This document shows positions 1 through 22,500 of a stretch of 64,000 nucleotides of DNA, in pieces; within the stretch, counting starts at the first letter, position 1; each line of letters opens with the position of its first letter. This DNA comes from Owenia fusiformis (taxonomy: Eukaryota > Annelida > Polychaeta > Sabellida > Oweniidae). A program made the translations under genes and the position numbers. The stretch lies in assembly GCA_903813345.2 (NCBI GenBank), contig CAIIXF020000011.1:14863754-14927753 (forward strand). The letters are read 5' to 3'. The notes under the pieces were generated by a model. The model worked only from the letters and a program-made list of their open reading frames with translations, had not been told where the DNA came from and made no database searches.

Positions 1-960
1 TATAAATAGTATGCCTATGAACAGGATGGAAATGGTAATTCTGCAGTTATTCATCATTTCTATCATTGATGCCTTTATGAAGACTTGATTGCACATTAAG
101 CATACATACATCAGGGCTCTCACCAGAAAATATTTAGGGTGTGGTGCTAACATCTTCAGAATAACTGTTCAATCGTGATAAATCATATTTATGTTATGTT
201 TTATCCTTTTTACATGCTATTATTGTATATTCAGTCAAGTTTAGACTGTGGAAACAGTCATGATTTGCCATTAGGGTGTGGAGGGAGCTAAATAGAGTGT
301 GGTGCTGCGCCACAGTCTAAAAGCCTGGCGAGAGCCCTGTACATAAAATCAAAGCTGATTTGGGGATTCAATGGTTGTTGAAAGTTCTTTAAGATGCATC
401 TTGCTTCATCAAACTTCTGACCTGTCCCTGGAACCTAGTGATTGAGCGTGGGAACCGACAATGTTGAAGTATTACAGGTTCATCTAACATGGACATATTT
501 GAAAAACTTACCTAAAATATTTTGTCCTGCATCCATAGGGCTTCTTCAGTTACTGTGGTGGGAAATTTGAAAATTTAGAGGGATGTCTCAAAGTTTGGTG
601 GTATATGGGGTCCAAATACACTCCTCTGTCTCTGATCATAGATGGCGCTAATTGTTAATTGTTTGATGTTGAGATGACACCCTGTATATTCAAAATTATC
701 TAAATCACACTTAGGCATATGTCATGAGTCTTGTCAAGTTCTATCTATTGAAGTGTGGCGTCAGGAACATGCCACTAGTACCAGAATACTGCAAAACATT
801 TATGGTCAGAGTTTGATTAGGATTTCTGACAACTGGGAAAAAAACTCGACTTGAAACTGGTTTTGGAAAAAGAACCAGAAAAAATTGTTCATGGAAACTT
901 TGATATTAGTCCTAATTCAGCTTTTAGTCACTATGCATTACATACAGTTAAATTAATGTA

Positions 961-1133
961 GTAAAACCGTTAAAGTGTAACACCTTTGGTATCTCCTAAA
1001 AGTGTTCCACTTGGGAGGTGTTCCACTTATAGAGCTTCATTTAACATTAAATCAGTTGCACTTTGACCTCTGCAAAGTATTCTACTAACAGAGTTCATCC
1101 ACTAGAGATGTACCTTCTTAACAAGTTTCACTG
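961..1133. mobile_element. Degenerate MITE with GTAAAACC / mariner-like ends
   Basis: TA dinucleotides flank ends that read GTAAAACCG on the left and, reverse-complemented, CAGTGAAACTTG on the right. They resemble the perfect CAGTAAAACCTG termini of the element at 9001-9155. The inside has short repeats of the type gtgttccactt. It is an old, diverged copy, so the limits are approximate. Confidence 0.4.
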
Positions 1134-1607
1134 TATTTCCAAATTATGATAGAGCAGATACAATAACTCATTGAGAGTACTACAATTAACATGCTGTCTA
1201 AATTCTAATTGTATCCCCCATTAAAAAGATAAATGCCTAGGCTTTATTTGAAGAATAACATTTTCAGAGAATACGATGATTGTTTTGTAGCATTTAATGG
1301 ACTGCGTGTCTCATAATTGAGATTAAACGTTAAATAATTTTATTTTCTGTCTGAACAGGGAACAAGATTTCATATGATTTGAAAACCTATGTCAATGTGG
1401 GTTATCTTTCTGGTTTATAGAACATCTTTTTAATACTTTATCTTCAGCAAAAATGGTTTATTTTATCGAGACTTTTGACCTGTTTCGACAAGTTTTGAAA
1501 ATGAATCTTGAAAAAGATGTTGGGATACAGGTAGAAAATCTCAATAAAATAAATTGTTTTCTCTGAAGAAATCTATATAAGGTTTTAAGGGAAATTAAGG
1601 TTTGTCA

Positions 1608-2123
1608 GGGGCATAAGCCAGTAAACGTCAGGGGGAGTGTGAATTTTTGGTTTGCATTGCTGCGTGGGAAGCAAGCCCCAAAAAGGGGGTAAGGGGTTTC
1701 ACCCGCAGAAATTGTTTATAATTTTCATTATACTTGGTGCATTCTAAGCATTTCAAACCATTATTTGTTTTTTATTTTTTATTTATTTATTAAAAGCATA
1801 TAAACATATATACATATCAATGATAATGACTAGTGGGTCTTATCACAAGCTAAAATATTTAAACAAATTTTACAAAACTGCTTTTTTCTTTTTTGGTGCA
1901 TTCTAAGCATTTCAAACCATTATTTGTTTTTTATTTATTTATTTTTTTATTTATTTATTAAAATCATATAAACATATCAGTGATACACCCTACTGGGTGT
2001 ATGTCTTATCACAAGCTAAAATATTTCAACAAATTTTACAAAATTGCATTTTTTCTTTTTTTGTGGGGGTGGGGGAGGGTTGTAATAGTTGCACCTATCG
2101 CACCCTCCCCCTGGCTACGCCCG
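1608..2123. repeat. Interspersed repeat with GGGGCGTAGCCAG-like ends and internal duplication
   Basis: The left end reads aggggcataagccag and the right end reverse-complements to gggcgtagccagggggag, so the ends form a loose inverted repeat. Inside, a block of about 160 bp beginning ggtgcattctaagcatttc occurs twice in tandem (from about 1735 and about 1895), each followed by an A/T-rich tract. The same GGCGTAGCCAG end recurs at about 5908, 40735 and 42003, so this is a dispersed family. Confidence 0.45.
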
Positions 2124-2536
2124 TGTTTTCTATGTGGGGAAATGATTTCTTAAAGTTCCTGTGTATGTAATTTCATTCTAAACTGTGATAATTATTTTAA
2201 GACCCATTATACTGTAGTATTCCATGCTTGTAGGGAATAAATAACAATTCTGGTAGACATTTCTATTATCTATAAGCATAAAAACATGCAAAACTGTCAT
2301 GCTTCACTTAAATCTGACAGAAAATATTGTAATCAAAATCTTCCATTTTCTGTGTTATGGGAATGAATTACCCGGTCCTAAGAATATTGTATATTCTAAT
2401 GTTTTCAATTTCTGTGGTATAACTGAATGAATTTAATTATTTGTGTTCTGAATATATTTTCTAAAGCTGTTCAAATGAATAAACCACTTGGCATTTGGAA
2501 TATGATTGATTTATGCCATAAAATTGAGTATATGTA

Positions 2537-2615
2537 CGGGGTGTCCATAAAGTGAGTCTTTATACTTTACACAGACTTTGTATTGTAATTACAGAGTCAC
2601 TTTATAGACACCCTG
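2537..2615. mobile_element. Short mariner-type MITE, 79 bp
   Basis: Flanked by TA on both sides (2535-2536, 2616-2617). Termini are CGGGGTGTCCATAAAGTGA on the left and, reverse-complemented, CAGGGTGTCTATAAAGTGA on the right. A second copy with the same ends lies at 8323-8396. TA target duplication and this terminal sequence are typical of Tc1/mariner-derived MITEs. It has no coding capacity. Confidence 0.75.
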
Positions 2616-2705
2616 TATATTGGCTATAAAAAGCATGTAAAACAATCACAAAAAGTAATGTTTTATTTTAATTTATATTTATGAAAAGCTTTCCTGTATT
2701 TCCAG

Positions 2706-14022
<11,317 letters not shown>

Positions 14023-14490
14023 GGAAAAATATCTAGTAGCAGCTTAGGATATTTATTTATGAATTAATAATATTAAGTTGTAAGGAGCCGTGTCAAATAT
14101 CTCTGTGTATTATTTCCGCGAAACTAATTGTGTTAGAGCCGGCGGAAAAAGCCAGGTTTCAGTATCATTGAACATTGACTGGATGATATATTAACTTCAG
14201 TGTTCATGAATTTAATGGAATGGAGAGATTTAGTTTTGTGAAAAAGAATTTGACCCGGTGTAAAAGGGTAGGAGGTCCTATCAAATTATGGTCCTACTCT
14301 CCATTGATTTATATGGTGACCTAAATACAACTCTTTCTCTCATTATCGTATACGCAATCAGGGCCAGTAAGGGCCGTTAAGAAAGGGGACCATAATCCCT
14401 GGGGGACCATCATTTCTTTCACACCGGCTCCACATAGATGTGTGTTGAGCACACATAGATGTTCTGATTAGAAAAATTTCTTCTGCTGTA

Positions 14491-14515
14491 TACAGTACAG
14501 TACAGTACAGTACAG
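14491..14515. repeat. (TACAG)5 microsatellite
   Basis: Five perfect tandem copies of the pentamer TACAG in the MAN1A 3' region. Confidence 0.9.
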
Positions 14516-15278
14516 GTGATTGATATGCTTTATAGTGGTTTGTCCTACTCTCCTAACTTACTGTAATTTAATTTTCTTCATAGCATAGGAAAATAGCCAT
14601 AATTTCCATTAACCTTATTAAATTTTAAGCCATGTTGTCTTGTATATAGGGAATTAAGACACATTCATTTTGAGTGTTTATTTTTGTGATTTCAACTGCT
14701 GAATAACATGACATGGAAACGTAGAAAATGAAAACCCGCTTAAAGGGCTCTCATGCAGATTAAAATAAGAACCTTAGAGCAAATATGTTTCAGTTATGTG
14801 CCTTTTAAAAAACTTTCAACAATTATTGTACTTGCGGAGAATCTGAATTTTTCTAGAAAAATGGTAGTAGCTGTATACATAATTTATAATTAAAGTAATT
14901 TAAATAATTTATGGCCCAAATTGATTTTTTAATTTGCAACTTGAACCATTAACATACTTTGATATTAAAATATTTTGGGGTGATATAGGTTTACAATTAC
15001 AGAGATTTAGATGATGAGGGTATTCTCATTTTTGATCTGGCAAAATACGCCAAGCATTTAGCTATAAGCAAAGTGAGAAACAAAAGTGGCACAAAAACGA
15101 TTTCTTACAACAGAATTGCATATTAATAAGGTCATAACTGTAAGATACTGTCATATTTTAAGATATTTGGAGAACATTTTTTATTAAGCTAGTACTTCGC
15201 AGAAATTATAATGGAACATTGTTGAGTATAACAAATAAGAAACATTGTAAATTCTCAAGTATAAAAATACAAACATTG

Positions 15279-15284
15279 AATAAA
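15279..15284 (+). terminator. Possible poly(A) signal for MAN1A
   Basis: First plain AATAAA on the plus strand after the MAN1A stop codon, about 1.26 kb downstream. Others follow (for example 16091-16096), so the true cleavage site is uncertain. Confidence 0.3.
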
Positions 15285-15548
15285 TACGCATAAATAATTG
15301 TGCAATATCATATTCCTATAGCACACTTACCCCTTTCTCTGCAAAGTGCATTCCTTTCTTGAATTTGATTCAGGTCCAACTTATATTTTGAACAGGTAAA
15401 ACCAAGGAGAATTGGTTCCAAGAGTGCAACGTTGAAATTCTGTCCCATATTGTCGTGATACGAAATTTGAATTCAAACAGCCACCATTTTGTTCACTTCA
15501 ACATTTGAATTTTGGTCTCATTTTCTAACAAAGAATTCCAAAACTCAC

Positions 15549-15760
15549 AAGAAATAATCGCGATATTGGTTCGCATCTTTTAAACTGTTTCTTTTGAATT
15601 CATAGTCGGTTATAATTTCAGAAAATAACGACATTTCGACTTCTTCATTGTTGAAAATATCGAGTTTCGATCCTGGGAGCCAATCCTCCTTGGGTAAAAC
15701 ACAATATTTTAACAACCACCCAAAGATTAAAAAATCAAAATCTCTCAGTTTACTGTTCAT
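15549..15760 (-). CDS. Candidate first coding exon of an unrecognised gene
   Basis: Minus-strand open frame of 70 codons starting MNSKLRDFDFLIFGWLLKYC and containing EDWLPGSKLDIFNNEEVEMS. Its composition looks like ordinary protein rather than low-complexity sequence, and it runs exactly into a strong donor, TTCTT/GTGAGT, at 15549/15548, just before an in-frame stop. No second exon was found downstream and I do not recognise the protein. It lies between the convergent genes, antisense to the MAN1A 3' region. It could equally be a chance frame. Confidence 0.25.
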
Positions 15761-16202
15761 AAGATAACATTTAAACGTTTAAATGGCGCTACTTTAACTG
15801 ATAATTTCTTCAATCCAATGCAAATAGGAAATAAGAACAGAAGCAAGATTCAATGAGATTCTCAATGATTACTAAAGTAATTTTAATTTTGTGTACAGTT
15901 GGTTTGTTATTGTAACTATTATTATTCTGGGTTGTAGGGTCCAATATTATGTGCATTTTATACATAGGGCCCCTACAGGTTAAAAGTATGTTTAGCAGTG
16001 CTTACCCCTTTATTCAAAAAGCTGTCATGGGCACACCCCTTTTCCTTTCCTTTTAGACTTTTTTGTTACCATTTTAGGGCATAATTTGAAAATAAATAAA
16101 AAACCTAATTCCTGAATCATCTTCCCTTGCTAAACAGACAATTGACTCGTATGGGCCTAAAGGGCAAACATGTGAATATTTTGTGTTGTGATATAACCAG
16201 AG

Positions 16203-16312
16203 ATCACCACTGTAGGTAGCAAGGTCAATGAATGACCTTCACCACTGTAGGTAGCAAGGTCAATGGATGACCTTCACCACCGTAGGTAGCAAGGTCAATG
16301 TATGACCTTCAT
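16203..16312. repeat. Three tandem copies of a 35 bp unit
   Basis: The unit contains ccactgtaggtagcaaggtc followed by aatgaatgaccttca; three near-identical copies. Confidence 0.85.
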
Positions 16313-18884
16313 CTGTACAGTGTCATATTGAAAAAGTATTATCATAAAAAGACATTTTTATTAGGTTTTGATCTAATTTCACAAGAGATGAAAACTATAC
16401 TTATTTGATTTGAATCTAAATTGTCATAGAATGATGTATAACAGACTAATCAAAATGAGATTATGCCAAAACAGCAATTAGTGAGACATATAAGTCAAAA
16501 CTGCCAATGTTATATAAAAAACAAATTGTTATTTTGGTAACCCTTCTTCAATTAAAATGACATTTGTTTGGTTATTATTTTATATTTGATGATCAGTATT
16601 CAGTATACTTTTATTATACTATTATACTATTATTTGACTAAGATATGACCCAAACAGTAAATTGCCAATCTTTCAGAAATTTAGGTGATTAGTCTATGTA
16701 TACACTATGTTACCATGTCCATTAGGGCTCTCACGGTTTCCTAATTCCTCGGTTCGGTTCGGTTTCGGTGCACCGCGGTTTCGGTGCACCGTTAGACCCT
16801 TAATGTCCATGTCCATTATGCTATTTTAAATTATTGCAAATGTATATTTCATCAATTAATGGTCATAAAGGTAGTGTTTATAATATGTTTGTATGTATGC
16901 TGTACCTTGCATCAGATCTTTGTACAACCACCATCTCCAAGTTCCTTCATATTGTAGAACATGTACTGTACATAACATTATAATAAATGTATCTTCTTGG
17001 AGAAATATGTAAAATGGGATGTCAAAGACCTGATGCAAGTAAATTATCTTGTACTAAGTAAATTATCTAAAAGTAAATCCTGTGTATGTGAAAATCTTGT
17101 CAATTTGAATGATCAACTGTTGACCCCATGTAAAGTTTGAAAAGATGTTATTATCATTTATTTAAACTTTATATGGGAACTTTAAAAGGGTGCATCATCA
17201 GAACAGACCAGGTGCCATGCTATTTTCCTTCACTGTATGTATGATGTAAAATCACATGGCTTCTTGGCCAGCGCTTATGAAGTACCTTGTTCTGATGTAT
17301 GACCCCATATGATAAGTTTTATGGTATCTTAACTTAAAAATGTATATGCACGGGGATAAAGCATATGCAAGATATAAATGGTGCCAATTCTGTAAACATC
17401 ATATGTTACATAGTAGAGTAATTTATAGCTTTAGTAGTTGTGATTCTTGTCATGGATTTGTTTGTGAGGTAGGCCAAGGAGAATTGGTTATATAGCTAAA
17501 TAATCTCGACACATCCCACCTTAACATTGTGTGAATAGATGTGATTATTAAGGTTTCAAGGAATTTAATGCTATCTTCCATTTAATCAATTTCAAATGAA
17601 CTCTGTAAATTTCTAGTAGCAATAGTATTATCTTCGGTGGATAGTATACAATATATGTACATTTCATTTGACACATGAGATTACAGTATTTTTCAAATGT
17701 AACACGGCTGTGTTGAAGATGATGAAGGCTGTGCTAACTTACCTAATTTTAAAATACATTTTCATTTTTGGGATATCAAATTTTATCTGACCTACCTGTA
17801 TAATAAAATAAGTAATACAGTAACTATGTGTTATGTGTGTGAATTCTGTATTACCACTGCTCAGGTCATTATAATTAATAGCCTCCAAATGTTAAACTGT
17901 GGTGTTGATAGGCACAGAATGTTGTACTATAAACTGTGGTGTACAATGACATGGGTATAGCTTGGTATGCAATTTGACTTGTCAAAATTTTACAAAAATA
18001 AATATAAGTTTTTTCATCATTTTGTCAATTGATACTGAAGATAATGTCATATAGGCTAGTAGCAAAGTATCCATTTTTGCCTAATTTTTGCCTCTCCATT
18101 TAAATTTGCCTCACCTAGGCTAAATGTTGGATCCTGGCTTTGCCTCATGCATGGACCTCAAATATGTGTGTATTGCATACCCTGATCATGAATATATAGT
18201 ATTACTGTATGGTGTATTTGTAAATATATGGTATGTGTACATGGTACTGGATGAATGAAATGTAGTCATTTATTTGATGTACATAGACTGGTGTAGTTGA
18301 GTTCAATTGGAAATATTTACTAATTTTGTATTTTGAAAGTGAGTTGGATGCTAGTTCAAACAAAAGTGGACATTAAAATTTAAATCTCTTGGTACACCTG
18401 AGTTACTGACCATAAAACATTGAGTATTTGCTATGCATATTTTTTTTTAAATATTGTTGCACTGCAAGCAAGCAATCTGATTGGTCTAGAGCTATTGAAA
18501 AATATTGGGCTACAAAAAGTTGCAGTTTGGCATTTTGTCCAAAACCAATACAGCATTGGTACTTAAAGGGAAAATTGGTTGTAGAATTATTTTGATTTGG
18601 GTTATGGGTAAAATAATTCCAAATTACAGATTACTATTTTAGCTCTTCATTATTAACAATGGAGAATTGGTCTTCAGATCCTATAGCAGATACAAGCCCT
18701 TATATTGTAGTGTCTCCAATGTAGGTCACATACACCAGCCTATGTATCTACTCGCAAATGTGTTGTGCAATTTTGTACAGTAGATAAGAATATTAGCATA
18801 TTTTAACTACCAATGGACTGTACTGTGGTAGGCCAGTATACATATAGGAACTGAGTTATTAATGAAAATGATAGACAATAAATT

Positions 18885-19091
18885 GTGATTTTTAATTTTA
18901 CTGTATCATGTGTATATGACACTCTAGGTCAATGTTGCAATGGAGTATCAGATTGCAAAGATGGTAAATGTGTGAGTTTTAGTAATTATCAAATGGTATA
19001 TGCAATATGCCAATGTACATACAATCAAGAATATAATAAAAAAATATGTATTGTTAATAATTTATATATTTTTTGTGTTTTTATTAATTAA
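18885..19091 (+). other. Cys-rich open frame, uncertain
   Basis: 68-codon frame containing GQCCNGVSDCKDGKC and later AICQC, a Cys spacing reminiscent of EB/EGF-like modules. A possible acceptor (gacactctag) and donor (gatg/gtaaat) lie inside it. No neighbouring exon was found, and it overlaps the presumed DONSON 3' UTR on the other strand. Most likely chance or a decayed fragment. Confidence 0.12.
19080..19085 (-). terminator. Possible poly(A) signal for DONSON
   Basis: AATAAA on the minus strand, within TTAATTAATAAAAAC, 163 bp after the DONSON stop codon. It is the first such hexamer downstream. Confidence 0.5.
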
Positions 19092-19247
19092 TACTTAACA
19101 TCTTTCAGGACTTCTGCAGTATATTCACTGTTCCAAAAGTGCAACTGATAAACATATGAAGATAACCCCTAGAGGTCCATATTTATATAGAGATATGTTC
19201 AACTATGAATTCTGGGGCATTTCCTCCTCTTTAACTTCCTAAAGTAG

Positions 19248-19583
19248 CTATGTATTCCAATGATACCCATCTGCCGTACAAACTATCTCTCGCACTGCAA
19301 GTTTACCCAAATTATTACTCCTGAATAAAACTTCTTCCATGTCCATTGGCAATCCCCAATTATTTCTTGAATTTTTTGCATTCTGTGGCAATGGTGTCCC
19401 GTTAAATGCAGTTGAATGGTCATGTACGTTAAAAACTCCTGAGAAATCACTGCATTGAGTTTGTTTGAATAAGCTACATAGCGCTAGTGTTGTATGGGGA
19501 AGTATGGGGCCTGATACTTCCAGTGTCTGATTAGATACCATTGTACCATCTTGGCATTGTTGCCTTATAGTACCCTGCTTTAC
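19248..19583 (-). CDS. DONSON: DONSON exon 10 (last, with stop)
   Basis: Acceptor atattccag, then VKQGTIRQQCQDGTMVSNQT, LEVSGPILPHTTLALCSLFK, SDFSGVFNVHDHSTAFN and GKLAVREIVCTADGYHWNT, then stop. It matches the C-terminus of human DONSON (LEITGPIMPHS, TAVFN, GKSSLRNVVL). Confidence 0.94.
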   Translation of the reverse strand, partial: VKQGTIRQQCQDGTMVSNQTLEVSGPILPHTTLALCSLFKQTQCSDFSGVFNVHDHSTAFNGTPLPQNAKNSRNNWGLPMDMEEVLFRSNNLGKLAVREIVCTADGYHWNT

Positions 19584-22500
19584 CTGGAATATCAAAACGT
19601 AACAGTTATTTAATATAAGGCATTTCATGTTCTAAGAAAAAGTACTTTAAGCTATAACTTTATATAGCAGGTACCATTTATGGCATACGTAACATCAATC
19701 ACCTGACATGATAAAATCAATGACCTTATATGGTAAAACTACTTATTTATAGGCTAGTAGTAATAGTAGCATTATAGTAAATCATTACTTATAGTTATTT
19801 TACAATCAAAAAGGAGTATTCAAAAAATATCTGAAATGATGGTAAAGAATGATAGAAGCACCCTCATTGGTCATGTGACTATTAGTCTAACCTAGCAAAC
19901 AGTCTATTACTGGAAATATTACATGCAATTATTTTAATGCTGCCCCTTTAAATACTGTGGCTGAGAAATGATAAGAGATACCTCCTTTATCACATGGGCC
20001 ATGAAGCATGATCTAAATATTATCTAGTTTTAGGCAATTAATATTACATGCAGTGACTTTAATGTTGCCACTTTAAACATTGTGAGAAATGATGGGAGAT
20101 ACCTCCATTGTGTCATGTGACACCATCAAACCAATCAAAAAGCTTAAAATACTGTGGGTGATGAATGATGGGAAATACCTCCACTGTCACTTATGCCATG
20201 TGACATGATCTAACCAATCAAATGAGAGTTTTAGGCAATATTACCTGCAGTGATTTCAATGTGGCCCCTTTGAATGCTGAGGGTGAGAGAATGGTGGGTG
20301 GAACACCTGCCTGGGATCCGCTGTGTGCAATACAACTCTTGTAGTTGAGGAGATAGTTGTAGAGGGCCTGAGTTGAGGGACCCTGTACAAGCACCATAGA
20401 CTCAGGCCTGTTATCAATAGCCCTGTAGCTTTCCCTCTGTCTTATATTGTTAAGGTTTATAGCCATATAAGGGAGGAATTGGCTCCTATCATAGATGAAT
20501 TATTTTTTGGTCTGTGACTAATGTTAACTAGTGTTGCGATTAATCGATATGCGATATACAAAACTGATTCTGGCGATGTACATGTATCGATGTCTGAAAC
20601 AAAACATCGATGTTTAAAAAAATTAAAATTGCTAAAAATCACCCTTTGTTATCTCATTTTGATGCAAATGTCTTACCTTTCTCATGTCTTAGTTCATTTT
20701 TCAATGTTCTCTGATATTCATTCGCCTTAAAACTGTTTTAGCTAGTCGAAATGAACCATTGATCTAAATTTTTTACTTTACTTTCACTTCACTGTTACCG
20801 GAAGTACCTGGATGTATATTGTTTATTGTTTATTTGTTGCGTTTTGTATTTTAGTGACGGACTTTTTCTTGATGTACATCGCGATGTGTATCGATGTTTA
20901 CTCCTGAAAATTGTCGATGCATCAATGTATGATTATGGCACATTGCGACAACACTAATGTTAACCACATCTTATCACTGATTGGTTGAAGAAACATTTGT
21001 TGATCATGTTGCTCATGGAGAAAACTTGGTAAACAAAAACAACAACAAAAAGGATACAATTTCACTTTGTTAGGATCTAAAGATGGGTAGCTGCTTTTAT
21101 CTAGCCCCATGCTCTCTAACCATGACGATGCCCCACTGTCTGTTGCTAGGAGGTCATCATCTTCAATGAGCTCAGGGTCAAGGTCATTCTCATAATCAAC
21201 TCTCTCTAGGTTTCTGGAAATGAATTGTTTTTAAAAAATTACAGACTACGACTCGAAGATGTATCACACTAATGCTTAATTAAAACAAAAAATAATCATC
21301 CACAATGTTTTTATCTATATTTATCTATATTTATATCATTATCATTTACTGAACTTTTAATACATTAAAAAAAGAATTAAAAATAGTATACATGTACTTA
21401 TATTTTATTTTCACTTGATTTATTTTGATTCAATATGTAAAAAGATAATTTAAAGATTATTTACAGTTATGGTAAATGTGCTCTATAAATATCTGATGGA
21501 CGAATAAAATTTTAAAATAAACCTTACTGAACTGGGCTGTTACTCTCTGAATCATCCTCGTTGTCTGTCTTTGTAGTGTCATGCAATGGCATGGTGAACT
21601 CGATACCTGGAATAATAAAATAAATTTAATGGTCAACAGTGCATTTGCATGTACATGGACAGACTTTTGTAGCATTTTCACACGGTGTCTGAGAGTTTAT
21701 ATCAGTTAATGATACAAAATAGATGTCATTTAAGATTTCATAAAGTCTAGAGCCAGACGTATTGTTTAATTAGTATTGGATGGAAATTATATTGTACCTT
21801 CTTCTGTTAATGCCTCCCTAAAACCACGTGTGGTTGGTGTAACAATGGCATTCATCTTGTTCAGTCCACCCACCCCTGGGGCACGGAACAGGACATTTAA
21901 CTGATGTGTGAGCATGTAGAAATATGGTGAATGGCATGACCTTAGCAGATGAAAGGCTGAAGTGAAACTCTCTGTCCTGTAATGCAAAAAATAGAAGGTA
22001 AATATTTGTTGAATTCAGCGTATTAAATGTGTACGATTTGTAACAGTCAGGTACAATTCATATCAGATACTTAACTACATGTGAAAATTTCTATAGTTTT
22101 GGGAGTGGTGACTTAAACCGTGTCTCGAGGGATCACACAGTGTGAACACGCATACACACGCATTGTATGAACATACAATCTGTGTAAAATGGTGAGTGGT
22201 TTTTTTTTGGGGACCAGTGGGAGACATAGTCTTTTAATCTGCCATAGACGTTCATGTTAAATAAAAAATATCTAAATGTGTACATGAACACCTGTAAATC
22301 CTTTTGGCCTCTCCCATTGGCATTCAGATTAGACAGGTTTTATTGTAATATATATGGTAGAACCTGTACGATATCCAAATTCTCTTATCCGAAAACCTCT
22401 CCAAATTTGAATGCTTTTCTGTAGTCCAATTTTTTAATCGACCATAGATTTCCATGTTAAAAAACATTAATTGTGAACAACTGCCTATGTGACCAATTTT

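Larger units (their letters stand above)
1..2705. other. Non-coding stretch upstream of the first visible MAN1A exon
   Basis: No exon with homology or convincing coding character is visible. The stretch is probably an intron of the mannosidase gene, because the first visible exon starts in the middle of the GH47 domain at a clean splice acceptor, so the N-terminal cytosolic tail, membrane anchor and stem must lie further upstream. It holds a degenerate MITE (961-1133), a repeat with GGGGCGTAGCCAG-like ends and an internal tandem duplication (1608-2123), and a mariner-type MITE (2537-2615). Confidence 0.6.
14023..19247. other. Convergent 3' UTRs and spacer between MAN1A and DONSON
   Basis: The two genes point at each other across 5.2 kb. 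Content seen: a TACAG microsatellite (14491-14515), a possible MAN1A poly(A) signal (15279-15284), a candidate minus-strand exon (15549-15760), three copies of a 35 bp repeat (16203-16312), a Cys-rich open frame (18885-19091) and a possible DONSON poly(A) signal (19080-19085). The rest is AT-rich with no gene that I can support. Confidence 0.6.

Noticed and set aside
14989-15085. Plus-strand stretch reading DLDDEGILIFDLAKYAKHLA before a gtgaga donor
   Set aside because: Short, downstream of the MAN1A stop codon, no matching exon on either side and no homology that I recognise; best taken as chance.
16725-16800. cggttcggttcggtttcggtgcaccg motif resembling a regulatory or RNA structure
   Set aside because: Short simple duplication with no flanking element or stable fold that I can support.
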